NCBI GenBank assembly: GCA_946122785.1
Contig: CAMGYJ010000002.1
Span: 43,550,495 to 43,614,494, forward strand
Origin: Linum tenue
Taxonomy: Eukaryota; Streptophyta; Magnoliopsida; Malpighiales; Linaceae
DNA: 64,000 nt
Direction of reading: 5' to 3'
Notes under the pieces: generated by a model
The model's database searches: none
What the model saw: only the letters and a program-made list of their open reading frames with translations
Told to the model about the DNA's origin: nothing
Made by a program: the position numbers and the translations under genes
Part shown: positions 44,905 to 55,384 of the stretch, piece by piece
Position numbering within the stretch: position 1 is the stretch's first letter
Layout: each line of letters opens with the position of its first letter

Positions 44905-44948
44905 CTTGGAGCTCAAATCGAAATTTGGACAGTGGACTAGGATCCAAG
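44905..44948 (-). other. Conserved stem-loop SL2 (E3)
   Basis: The outer stem CTTGGA/TCCAAG, the internal loop TAGTCCACTGTC on the sense strand, and the inner stem CAAAT/ATTTG with a TTCG-type loop form the shortest version of the fold. Confidence 0.75.
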
Positions 44949-44996
44949 CACACAAACTCATCTAGCAGTCAAAGATAGATAAACACCCCCCCCCCC

Positions 44997-45029
<33 letters not shown>

Positions 45030-45246
45030 AAGCACGACATTGCCCTCAATGGAGCAGAGGGAAAGATAAGGGGAACGATGTTACCGGGAAAACAACCTGT
45101 CGGGGGGTGCAAATGGGACCAGTTAGCAACGGCGGACTTGAAGGGGGACCAGTCCACAGAGCTGGAGTCATCAAAACACAATGGTTCATAGAAACCACAG
45201 TTCCAAGTAGAAAAACCGAAAACAAACGAAAGGAAAACAAACCTTG

Positions 45247-45264
45247 GTGGGGTTGCCTCCCCAC
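45247..45264 (-). other. Conserved stem-loop SL1 (E3)
   Basis: GTGGGG-TTGCCT-CCCCAC with the AAGCGCTTCTTTACCGTC flank is identical to E2 and complementary to E1. It lies 50 bp past the ORF stop in the sense direction, although the ORF itself is unrelated to gag. Confidence 0.85.
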
Positions 45265-45313
45265 AAGCGCTTCTTTACCGTCGTGAGTCGGACGGTGGCT
45301 CCTAAGTTTCGGT

Positions 45314-46525
45314 CTATGCTAGAAACTCCTTGAAGTTGAAGTTCTCATCGATGATGTGGAGTCTCAAGTCACAAGCAGATGGTATGACAGGTGATGTAGG
45401 CTCGTGTATTTGATGAATATGAAGTCTCCACCAGCGAGACCTCTTCTTTTCTTCCTCACTCGTCTCATTTCCCAAAACCATATATGTCAGCATCGACTGA
45501 CCACCATTGCGTCCACCAAGAGGGACCGATGTCGATGTGGCCTTGGTCTGGCAAAGAGACACTGCAAATGGGTCCTTGCCAAGCACCTCCTCGAAGTTTG
45601 GTGGAGATATCACATGTAACTCATGGCCGGTGCAAGCCTCTTCCACCTCAACTTCATCCTTATCCTGGACGCCAATTGCTTCTTCAACCCCCCCCCCCCT
45701 TCCTTCCTCAGAATTTGATTCCGCCCCTGGGAAAAGATCAAGGACTTCCTCTAATTCACTTTCGTCGTCCTTCACAACTTCTTTCCTCATCCTTTCTCGC
45801 TCTTCTTCTTCTAGCACGGATTGGAGAGCAAGTCGCCATACAATCTTTTCAATAAGATCAGCTTGCATCTCCTCACTTATGCCCCCCTCTTCAGCGCTTG
45901 GTGTGGGGTGTAGAAAGGGATGGGCGGCTACAACAGGACATTTCTGATCATGATCATCACGGGAGCTCTTCGTGACAACTTTTGTATGCTCCACGACATC
46001 CTCAGGATTGACTTCCTCCTCCTTCTCCGCTTGTATTGTAGCATAAAGGCTGTCTTGAGAAAACTGTGCACAAGCTTTCTCAATGACCTCTATGTGCTTC
46101 TTTATGCTTCGAAGGGTCTCCTCTGTTTCACAGGAAAATGAGAAGTTAGTTTGGGCCATGGCCTGGATATGAGGATCCATCTTGAAAAAGGATCTCTCAG
46201 GTACTCGAGCAATCTGCTCCACGAGTAGCCTCAAGTGATAGTTTGGATCTGGCTGTGGAGTGTAGCATGGCTCTGCCGGATGGCCCGTGAAGGCTGTGGC
46301 TAAATCAAGATCTGATGGCCCTTCTAATTGTGGGAGGAATTCTTCTTGATAATGAGATTGTTCTTGAAATAACCAAGGGTCTGATTGTTCTTTGTAGTAG
46401 GGGGGTTGGTACTGTAACCCGACTCCATAGTCTTCTCCTCCTTGGGTGCTCCAGGAAGTCTCGGGGTAATACCACTCGGGTGGTGGTGGATACCCCCAAT
46501 GGTTGGAGAAGCCTTGATAATCCAT
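45314..46525 (-). CDS. E3 uncharacterised 403-residue ORF
   Basis: This is an intact frame starting MDYQGFSNHWGYPPPPEWYY, about 120 bp inside the primer site, where gag would normally start. The N-terminal 100 residues are rich in Tyr, Pro and Gln. A middle segment (residues about 110-180) is mixed and possibly helical. Residues about 220-310 are strongly acidic (runs of Glu and Asp). The C-terminal part ends HIIDENFNFKEFLA. I see no capsid domain, zinc knuckle, protease or RT motif. Its open state amid decayed neighbours suggests it was recently functional. It could be a replaced structural protein or a captured host sequence. Confidence 0.7.
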   Translation of the reverse strand: MDYQGFSNHWGYPPPPEWYYPETSWSTQGGEDYGVGLQYQPPYYKEQSDPWLFQEQSHYQEEFLPQLEGPSDLDLATAFTGHPAEPCYTPQPDPNYHLRLLVEQIARVPERSFFKMDPHIQAMAQTNFSFSCETEETLRSIKKHIEVIEKACAQFSQDSLYATIQAEKEEEVNPEDVVEHTKVVTKSSRDDHDQKCPVVAAHPFLHPTPSAEEGGISEEMQADLIEKIVWRLALQSVLEEEERERMRKEVVKDDESELEEVLDLFPGAESNSEEGRGGGVEEAIGVQDKDEVEVEEACTGHELHVISPPNFEEVLGKDPFAVSLCQTKATSTSVPLGGRNGGQSMLTYMVLGNETSEEEKKRSRWWRLHIHQIHEPTSPVIPSACDLRLHIIDENFNFKEFLA

Positions 46526-46647
46526 ATATCAGATTTGCACCAACAAAAAAAAAATACCCCAAGTGAAAAGCAAGGGTGGAAAAGAGAGGATGCATAAAAG
46601 TAAATGCTAAAGTAACAGACTTTCACATTTCTTCAATAATCTAGAGT

Positions 46648-46665
46648 TCCCCGGCAACGACGCCA
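46648..46665 (-). other. E3 primer-binding site (tRNA-Asp, one mismatch)
   Basis: The complement reads TGGCGTCGTTGCCGGGGA. It differs from the E1 and E2 site at one base and lies 6 bp from the right LTR. Confidence 0.88.
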
Positions 46666-46671
46666 AAAACT

Positions 46672-49500
46672 TGACACGCTAAAACACAACACCAAACTGC
46701 GACCAAGGGTAATCGCAGTATGGAAATGCAGTAAAGTGGCAAGCTTTATTTGTCAACCCGGGGTCCAGATCTACTGCCTACTCCGTGATTATCTATTATC
46801 TAGCAAACTAAGTCGAGTGATTGTGATTTTAAACAAAAGCAGTAAGAAAGTAGGAAATGGTTCGAAGTTCTTAAGCAAGGGAAGAGTCACTCAGAAATGT
46901 GTCCCCCTAGCTCCTTAGTTAGGTTGACTCACTCCTACTGTCACCCTAGAAAATGGCCAAGTGTAATCACTTCCTAAAGCGTAGTATAGCGGGTTTGGGT
47001 TTTATTGTCAACCAGGGTCCTAGATGTGATGACTACTCGGTGAAATCTCGTTATCTAGCAGTGAACTTTTAGTGCAAATCCAAAAAAAAAAACAAAAACA
47101 CAAAACAAGTTTAACGGTTGTTCAAGTCAAGAGAGGTCACCCGGATATGGATCCCCCTAGACTGCAGTTAAGTCGGATTGCAAGTTACCAAGTTCAGTTT
47201 TTATGAAAGTTATACTGCGGAAGGTTCTTAAATAGCCTGAAGTCTCGACTAAAGGTCTTCAGACCCTCTCAATCTGAGTCTCTAGCGGGCGACTAACCTC
47301 CACCGGAGTAAACAGATTGAGGCCCTAACGAACCAAACCTCCACTACCGAATGGAATTCGGTACAAAATAGCGAATTGGCTCCTCGACTAAAGTAACCAA
47401 TTCTCCACCTTCGATTAAGGGTACTCTATCAACCTAGGGAGATATTCTCATTCTAGGTCAAAGCAGAAACAACAGGAATTTGATCAGGATTCAAGTCATT
47501 CAATCATTCAAACCTCAATCGAATATAATCAATTCACAAACTCTGTACTTGGGTTCATACAATCAGACCTAGCATACAAATCTAGGGTTCCCCATACCCA
47601 GATGAATGGGGGAACTACTCTATAGAGAAAGAAGCAAAAGTAGATTCAGACGCGGAAATCATACTGTGAAGACGGATTTCTGCTCCTAGACGGTTAATCG
47701 GCACTTCTCCATGCTCAAGCCGGGCTCCAATGGTGATGAAGATCAAGCTATGGCACTTGGGAACTCTGGTTCGTCGCTTTCTCTCTCTAGGAATCGATTT
47801 CTCTCTCAAAAACTCGGAACCCTTCAATGTTGGCCTTCTTCTTCCTTTTATCAGCTGCCAGATCGCGACACCCGGTCGAAATACCCGGTCGGGTATTTTG
47901 GGTTTCGACCGGGTATAAATGAAGCGCACCGTTTCGTTCAGGGGAAAAATCCCCGGTCACTTTCCATAATCCCCGACCGGGGGTTTTAAGCCATTTGCCC
48001 GGGCCCCCTTCTGTTTCTCACGGGTGCCCGAAGTGAAAATTACCCGACCATGGCCAGAAAATACCCGGTCGGCTATTTCTGCCTTTGGCCGGGTATTTTG
48101 GCTCATCAGCCCCCTTCTTCGCAACTTCGCTCCTTTCGACCCAGAACTCGTTTCTCCGCCTCGATTCCAACGTCGGGTCCTGAAATATGACATAAACACA
48201 CAACCTAGCGTGAAATCGGCTTAAAACACGAGATTCCACATCACAACGGCTTCAGAATAGGGGTGAAAATATGTGTAATTATCGGTCTATCATAGGTCAA
48301 AGTTGTAATTACCTTTGGTTGATTTACTGTTGATTAAACTGCGGAAGATCTGACAGTAGCTTGGTATCTCTTAAGCTGACCAAGCCCTCTCAGACAGACT
48401 ACCCAGCAGACGACTAGACTTCACCTGGATAGACTGTTGAGGCAATAAACGCAGAACTCCACTACTGGAATTGGATTCCAGTACAAAGCAGTAAATTGAT
48501 TAACTCTCGTATGAACGATCTACCACTACCGATTGATGAAGCTCTAACAACCTAATCAGATTCTATCTATCTCAGGTTGCAGCAGAAATCAAGAAAAGAT
48601 GATCAGGCTTCAATTGACTCAATGAATCATGCATCAATCGATTAAAATCAATCAGTATATCAATCCAAAGTCATTACAATCAAGATTTCTAACACATGGA
48701 ACTAGGGTTCTTCATACCCAAGTGAGAGAAAGTTCTACTCCATAGAGAGAGAGGAAAACAGAAATCATAGTAGTCATACTCATAAAGATGGGGATAATCT
48801 GCTTTGGGATGTCGATCTTCACTCCTGGGGATGCAATCTGGGCTTCAATGGTGAGAAATACACTCCAAATAGCTCCTAGGGTTTGTTCTTCGCCCTTTCT
48901 CTCTCTAAAACCCTGTTTTTTGCTCAAAAACTCGATTCCCTATCCTTTGGCTCGAATATGCCTCAAAAACCCGATTATGGGCAAAATACGGGTAGACATA
49001 CGGTTGTAATTCTTCCCTGCCCGTATTTTGCCCAAAACGCGCATTTTGGTTAAGTCTCAGCGCATTCAAGGCTCCTCTCGGCACTAAAAATACAGGCATG
49101 GGAGGGGAAAATACGATCGTATTTCTCCTGCCCGTATTTCTTTCTCCGCTCCTATTTAATGCTTCGTTTCTCCCTCAACCGGACTCTGAATCAGTCGCTG
49201 TTTGATCCCAGACGCTCGTAGTCTCGTCCTATTTCTTTTCATGATAAGCTTCCATGATTATTTGTCCATAATATGAGTTAGAAGTCCATTCTTCCTTAGG
49301 TCATGCTCGTGTTTCTTCTCCCGAATTGCCAAATGATCTCCGATTGACTTGAAACTTGCGCTTATGCTTCAATTTACATGCTAGGACCTAAAATGTGACA
49401 AAGGAACACAACCTAGCGTAAAATAGTCCAAGAAAGCAAAAACTCAAGCTAAAATGATCAAGAAACGAGGGTGCAAACATGTGCAAATACGACGTTATCA
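46672..49500 (-). repeat. E3 5' LTR (right), split by a solo LTR
   Basis: Removing the solo LTR (46925-48292) and one copy of TAGGT leaves 1,456 bp, close to the left LTR. It starts TGACACGCTAAAACAC and ends ACGTTATCA. Its palindrome array is at about 48975-49140. Confidence 0.9.
46925..48292 (-). repeat. Solo LTR of the E2 family
   Basis: This 1,368-bp LTR reads TGACTCACTCC to CGGTCTATCA, with perfect target duplication TAGGT at 46920-46924 and 48293-48297. There is no internal sequence, so an E2-type element inserted here and was reduced by LTR-LTR recombination. It carries a palindrome array at 47871-48103. The AAACGTGCGTTTTGG word is altered in this copy. Confidence 0.93.
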
Positions 49501-49505
49501 CCTGC

Positions 49506-50747
49506 TTCCTCGGAGTGGTGGTTACTCCTTCCACCGCCTAGGTGCTTCTCTTGGAACCGCTGTGGCTCTTGAAGTGTAGCTTCCATCTCCTAGTCTTGTT
49601 CTAAATCTCATGTCATGCTAGTCTTTTGATAAGCATGTGGTGTCTCGCAAAGGGGGTCGTGTTCCTCTTGCCTTGCGGCCATGGACTTCTTGTCTGACGG
49701 CCATGGACCTCTTGAGACATAGTCACTAGTGTAATGCTCCATCACCACACCCTTCTCATTCGTGTCCATGGCTTCTCTCATGAGGCGGCATGGACCTCTC
49801 ACTCATGCACATGGCCCCTCTCTTGAGGCGGCATGTCCTTCCCAGACTTAGTGTATTTTGGGACGTTCGGACCTAGTCATGAGGAGGCATGGCCTCTTCA
49901 TTCGTGGCCATGGACTTGTCAATCATGTATGTGGCCCTTCCCGTGACACTACATGGCCTTCTCATACTTAGAATTTTCAATCGTGTCTCGCGTCCATACA
50001 CTTTCTCGTGAAGCGGCATGGCCTTCCCTGATTTAGAATATTTTGTGTCGTTCGGTCTTGGTCATGAGGCGGCATGACCTCTTCATTCATGGCCATGGAC
50101 TTCTCAATCATGTCGGTGGCCCTTCCCGTGACACGACATGTCCTTCTCATACTTAGCATTTTTCAATCATGCCTATGGCCTCTTGTCTCGCGTCCATGTC
50201 CATCACATGACATGACCATGAACCTTTTAATCAATGCCTATGGCCCTTCTTGTGAGGCGGTGTGGTCTTCTCATACTTAGTATTTTGCACCTATACCTAG
50301 GGCCTCTTACCTCGCGTCCATGCCCCTTCTCGTGAGGCAGCATGGACTTCTCAGACTTAGTAATTTTTATCTCCTTTGAGATAGGCTTATTTTGGCATGA
50401 TCACGTGACTTGAGAATTTTCCCCATGTCCATGTTCCCTCTCGTTGAGATGGCATGCACTTCTAGATTATAGACGAACATGACCCTTTTCGTGAAGTGGC
50501 ACATCCCTCTCCAGACTTAGTTTGTTTTTATACAATCTCAAGGCATGGCATGGCCTCCTACGAGAGGCTCATGTCATTTATTGAAGCATGTCCATGCTCA
50601 CTATGACTTAGTGGATTGGGTTTAAAATCAATATTAATAAGAACCAACTTAAATAACATTAATTGTTATAATTGATGTGGTCTTATAAAATCATTAATTA
50701 CCTTGTAACTCACCAATGTGGTACAAGATAATTTTTGGGTGTAAACA
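49506..50747 (-). repeat. Element X right LTR, second part, with internal minisatellite
   Basis: 49600-50560 consists of imperfect copies of a unit of roughly 100-130 bp with words CATGGCCATGGACTTCTC, GGCCCTTCCCGTGA and CTTCTCATACTTAG. The end CACCAATGTGGTACAAGAT to GGGTGTAAACA matches 28482-28519. Confidence 0.75.
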
Positions 50748-51190
50748 GGGTTCCCGCCATCATTCCCCTTGTCGGTTACCAAAAAGCTCTGATTTACTCC
50801 CCCGGGTCTTGAATTCCTCCAAGCGAAGTTCCCATACATGTAGTGGCAGTTCTCGACCCGCCGAGGGGAGCAAGAAATTGGCAGCAGCCGTGGAATTGGG
50901 AAATGAGAGGCGTGCGAATTTAATTTTTCAAAATGATCAGCGTGCACTTTCTTTACAAATTTGTAATTAATTGAGGTCAACACTTAAAATTGGAAAAGTA
51001 ACCAAAACAAAATGTTCTGATTGGTTGTAACTATTGTTAGTATGGTGCTAACAAAAAAGGTGTTAGCACCCTAACCTTTCCCCAGTTACTTACTTACCCG
51101 TTAATTAATTTGTATAATCTAAAACATTATTCATAAAAAAAAATCTAAAACATTAGATGAAAAATTAAAATACGGTTGAGATGTGCTTAG

Positions 51191-51372
51191 CATGGTCCAT
51201 GAAACTGTACCGGATATCTTATCGGAAAAATCAGCGGTGTAATATTTTATGATAAAATCGTGATTTAATCGTAGTTCAACCGTTATATCATTAAATACCG
51301 CATACCGATTTAGCCTCCAATACTAATATTTTGTGGTTGAACCGCCGGTACTATACAGTTTCATGGACCATA
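51191..51372. mobile_element. hAT-type MITE, 182 bp
   Basis: The terminal inverted repeats CATGGTCCATGAAACTGTA and CAGTTTCATGGACCATA are flanked by a perfect 8-bp duplication, GTGCTTAG (51183-51190, 51373-51380). No coding capacity. Confidence 0.88.
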
Positions 51373-52528
51373 GTGCTTAGTCAAGCGACTAAAGGGCTCC
51401 TCGCAATCACATGATCTCATCTCCTTTTTTCGTTAGAAATTATTCTATTCTTTCGGAAATATTGAGTTGCGAACAGCGACAAACAATGAGGGACGGTAAC
51501 TGCAACTAAGAACAACAATTACCAAAAAAAGGATTGACCCTGTGGGTGTGCGTTAGACCCTTCCACGTAGGGCCTCCAAATTATTGGACGCCTCCGGTAC
51601 CTCTATTATATATAATGCTAGTTATATTTTATGGACAATTGTATTTTAATTATAAATTTAAAATATATCAAATTGATGCATTGGTCTTTAATTATGAGTA
51701 TAACACAATAAAAAAAATAATCCAAAAATCTAAAAGAACAAATGAGCTACATGAAAAAGGAAAATTTGCTTTCTTATTATTCTTTTTTCAAACCTTTATA
51801 AAATAGCACATTCTTTGTTTTTTGTGTTTTGTTAAAGAGAATAAGAGAGGTGACATTGTTTATGCCCTTATTATTAAGGTTAACTATAATAAGACACAAG
51901 CCAACAACAGTAAAAGGGGGAAAAAGTAAATCAATTATAAATAGTTTGTAACATACTTAACTTTAGACTAAAAATTTATCAGTTTCGGCTATCTATTAAT
52001 CATTTTCTATTATTTGTTCCTATTCTTCTATATTATCCCCTCTGACTCAATTATGTTTCATCACTTATCAGGTGATTCAAGTTAATTGATTAATTGTTAA
52101 ATTATAATTTTTTAAAATAATTTTTTAAATTTTTAAATTTTTTATTGATAATTTATTTACATTTAATTAAAATTTTAAGGATAAAATTTGCTACATTTGA
52201 TTTATACAACAAGGTCTCCATTAATCTTAGAGTTGGCCCTGATCAAAATACTTTTATTAATTATTTTTAGCATGATACTAATACATAAAATATTAGCACA
52301 GCCTATCTGATATTGAACATATATTGGTTCGATGAATGACTATTACTATTATCATTATTATGCGAAAGCGTGTATGTTTGACTGGGTTTACTATATGACC
52401 TTTTCCCATTAACAGATCTGCAAATTCCCATGAGATCCTACGATGTCTACGCATTCTGAGTTGACTCTTTATTAATGGGCTTTTTTTCAGGCCCACTAAC
52501 TCACTCGCTCTCAAGTCTCAACCATACG

Positions 52529-53240
52529 TAGGGATGGCAATGGGGCGGGTTTGCCTAAACCATTCCCATCCCCGCTTTCAAATATCCAAACCCATACCCG
52601 CCCCATACCTATACGGGGAAAGATTTTGCAAACTCATCCCCATACTCGTGGGTTTCGGGTACCCATGGGTAATACTCGTCCAGTACATCCAACATTATAA
52701 TACATAAAATTTTACATGTACATTTTCAATTATAACATTAAAGGCACCGATTATATCATGAAGTCGAGAAAGTGACAATAATTCTTAATATGGTTCAAAG
52801 CATTTTATCCTAAAATTTCCCTTAATCCATAAAATAGAGTACTACAATGTAATCCAAATCATTATTTATCTGACTCTAATACATATACTAAGCAATAATG
52901 AACTAATATAACGAGGGAAAAGTGAAAGAGTGAGAGAGAGTTGAGGAAAATGAATTAGGTTTTGATTTGGGTGACCACTCAATTGCATTTCTACTAATTA
53001 TTTTTTTTATTTACCCTCACTATCATTGATAGATTACCATTTCATCCATGTATTTTTTATATGTGAACAAATATTCTTGGTGGGGCGGGTATGGGTATGG
53101 GTATGGGTATGGGGCGGGGAGGCTAAAACCATACCCGCCCCATACCCATCAAACATTTTGCGGGTTTTACCCATACCCGCCCCATACCCAGTTAAGGGGC
53201 GGTTGGATACCCGTGGGCATGGGTTTGATTGCCATCCCTA
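52529..53240. mobile_element. hAT-type MITE, 712 bp
   Basis: It starts TAGGGATGGCAATGGGGCGG and ends with GATTGCCATCCCTA. The 8-bp duplication is ACCATACG/ACCATATG with one mismatch. Subterminal ATACCCGCCCCATACC words are repeated on both sides, and a GGTATG repeat lies at 53088-53112. Confidence 0.82.
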
Positions 53241-54856
53241 ACCATATGCTACCTGGCGAGGATAAATCGATTTTTTTTTTTTTATAAAAAGGATAAAGCG
53301 ATTTTTAACTTATGCTAATGCTATTCGCAAGAAATAAATTAAACGGCAGATAGATATATATACTATTAACGACCAGAAAATATTATTAATGAAGTCGAAC
53401 AGGATGACTTGGCTAGCTAAGCGTAAGCTTAGCGTGCCAAAAGAGGCAAAACTGATCGATTTCAACGACTCCCCTCTATTAGACACGTGGAGATAAAACC
53501 AATACAACTTAAGCCAAAATAACTTTTGCTTGATGAAAGAAAATGGATGAAAGAAAGGAAGAGAACGATAGCAACAGTCCAAACTCCAAAAGATGAAAAC
53601 AAGAGAAAATCATCACTAAGCTAATTGATTAGCTACCGCTAATCAACTAATTATATATGTGATAATATTATAATAGGTCAGTTTCAGAAATATAGTTATC
53701 CGATGTTCATGTCAAGAACCAAGAATACCTTTTGTCATCCAAATGGTTCTTCGAAGTTCAAACACAAGACGTTTCGATCATCTAATGTTCTAACAATATG
53801 TTAAGAACCAATTGATCTAAATAACTCGAGTTGTTTGAAAAGGTTAATAATAATGAATCTTATAAATGTGTGGGTGTTCATTCTTTTGGTGGTAATAATG
53901 TAGGACATTGGTACCAGTACTAGACAAACTATGATGTTTTTGGTATATATCTTAGTATCTTGTGTATCATGGGCTAGGGAGTCTATTCACGTCTATCTTT
54001 TTACCAACAAAATTAACTATATATAGTTAACCAATGTAAAAAAGATAAAAAGAAAGTGTTGGTCTTAGTATGTTTCTGAATTCTCCAAACTAAACCTAGA
54101 ATAATTAAGATCTCAAGTCAATCATATCAGTTTTTTAGTTTGATCAACCTGCATATGTACCAATCACTCAAAACATATTCATAAATTCTGAGTTCACTAC
54201 TTACATAAATTTATTTGATACTCACGCACACACCTATAATTGAAAGCTTTTTTGTATTCATTTATTCGGATTTAAAGTTCGGATACCTACATGACGAATG
54301 AGGATCCACTCATTCAGTGACGGACCCATAAATTTCATATAGTGGTGTCTTCTTCAAAAATTAAACTTAAATAATAATTAAAAATCTGAAATAAAAAAAT
54401 AAACAACTAGTACACATTACAACGAAAGCTTTTTTAATATACAAAAAAGAACTCGTCATTCATAACAAAATAATAATTCTCAAGATCACATAGAAGAAAA
54501 GAATCAGAAAAGTGATCAAAATATTCTTCAAGGCTAAAATTGTGTGTTTAGAATATGGTGGGAGATAAAGGGTACCGGTGGGTTTAATTTTATATATTTT
54601 GAAACAATAGAAGATAAAGGCTAAACAATTATAATCATATATTTATGTTAAATTTAACAAATGAACTGCAGTAAAATGAAAAATAATATTTTAATAACTA
54701 CAGTGTCATAACTTTGGGTTAATTCCATGAATATTGTTTTTTTTTTTAATTTACCACGAATATAGTGGTTTTAAAACTATTTACAAGAATATTGTGTTTT
54801 TAAGAAGGAAGTTGGCGACTGCACCCGAGACTCAGATATTCGAGTTTTAAAGGCTG

Positions 54857-54955
54857 TTGATAGCGACGGCGCCCCAGTCTCGAGCTTTGGCGCTTTCTGA
54901 AATTTCAAAAATTTTGAAAGGCGCCAAAGCCCGAGACCTGGGCGCCGTCGCTACC
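54857..54955. repeat. GC-rich foldback next to left MULE TIR
   Basis: Arms TAGCGACGGCGCCC and GGGCGCCGTCGCTA, continuing inward through GCTTTGGCGC and GCGCCAAAGC, make an imperfect palindrome of about 43 bp per arm. A similar foldback with the words GGGGCGCCG and CGGCGCCCC is at about 58545-58690 beside the right TIR. Confidence 0.8.
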
Positions 54956-55384
54956 AAGCTTATTTTTTTTACCCCCTTCCTCCCCCTCCCTCTCGCACCA
55001 CACCAGACACCAGACCCATCCCCCTCCCCTCTCCACTCCTCCTTCTCCATCCCAGCGCCGAGAACGAGCGGCGACGTAGAGAACCAGAGCGGCGACGCCG
55101 AGGAAAAGGCGGCAGCGCCCCAGTCCCAGGCGACGGCGCGCGGCACAAGGCGGCGGCGCTATGTCGGACGACGAGCAGGCCCCCAGCGGCAGAGGAAGAG
55201 GCCGAGGCCGGCGAGGCCGGCGTGGCGGCGGTGGCGGTGACGGCGGCGGCGAACGTTACCGGAGTGAGTCCTGCCGGCGGCGGCCGGCTTCTCGCCGGCG
55301 GCAACTTTTTTCCGGCGACATTTTTTTTTTTTTGTGTGTTCTGATATTTTTTTTTCCGTTCCTAGGCTTATCGATCCTTGTTCG

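Larger units (their letters stand above)
42598..49500 (-). mobile_element. E3: non-autonomous LTR retrotransposon with an unfamiliar ORF
   Basis: Left LTR is 42598-44059. The right LTR is 46672-46924 plus 48298-49500 (split by a solo LTR). Target duplication CCTGC is perfect at 42593-42597 and 49501-49505. The primer site beside the right LTR gives a leftward reading direction. The only long ORF is 403 codons and not recognisably gag. It shares SL1, SL2, SL3, SL4 and the polypurine tract with E2, and its LTR is related to that of E1. Confidence 0.92.
19891..50747 (-). mobile_element. Element X: large LTR element without visible pol, host to nested insertions
   Basis: Similar LTR sequence occurs at 19891-20663 plus 28480-28519 (left) and at 42206-42597 plus 49506-50747 (right). 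The intact right copy reads TGTGCCAATTTTG to GGGTGTAAACA on the plus strand. Sequence just inside the left LTR (about 28520-28532) resembles a minus-strand polypurine tract, and a gag-like start lies just inside the right LTR, so X reads leftward. Removing E1, E2 and E3 leaves about 6.7 kb of interior with one coiled-coil gag-like reading frame and no RT or integrase. The terminal about 10 bp of the left LTR are missing and no target duplication is seen. Treating both ends as one insertion is an inference. Confidence 0.6.
50748..54707. other. Intergenic DNA, AT-rich, with two hAT MITEs
   Basis: 50748-50960 is of higher GC and may be host DNA displaced by element X, but I see no gene in it. 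51041-51070 has a perfect 10-bp inverted repeat (GGTGCTAACA/TGTTAGCACC) around a 7-9 nt loop. 51400-52500 and 53250-54707 are AT-rich with no convincing gene. Confidence 0.5.

Noticed and set aside
45404..46141. Plus-strand frames opposite the E3 ORF
   Set aside because: They are shadows of the 403-residue minus-strand ORF and show no domain or codon pattern of their own.
49600..50560. CRISPR-like repeat array
   Set aside because: Units are long, imperfect and contiguous without unique spacers, and lie in a plant LTR. This is a minisatellite.
50748..50983. Continuation of the CrRLK1L gene beyond element X
   Set aside because: None of the frames on either strand shows the expected malectin-domain motifs.
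54847..55304. GC-rich overlapping frames on both strands (Arg/Gly/Ala-rich)
   Set aside because: They arise from the MULE foldback and GC-rich leader. The Gly/Arg-rich frame at 55161 does not join in phase to the PMD exons, so I did not call it a gene.
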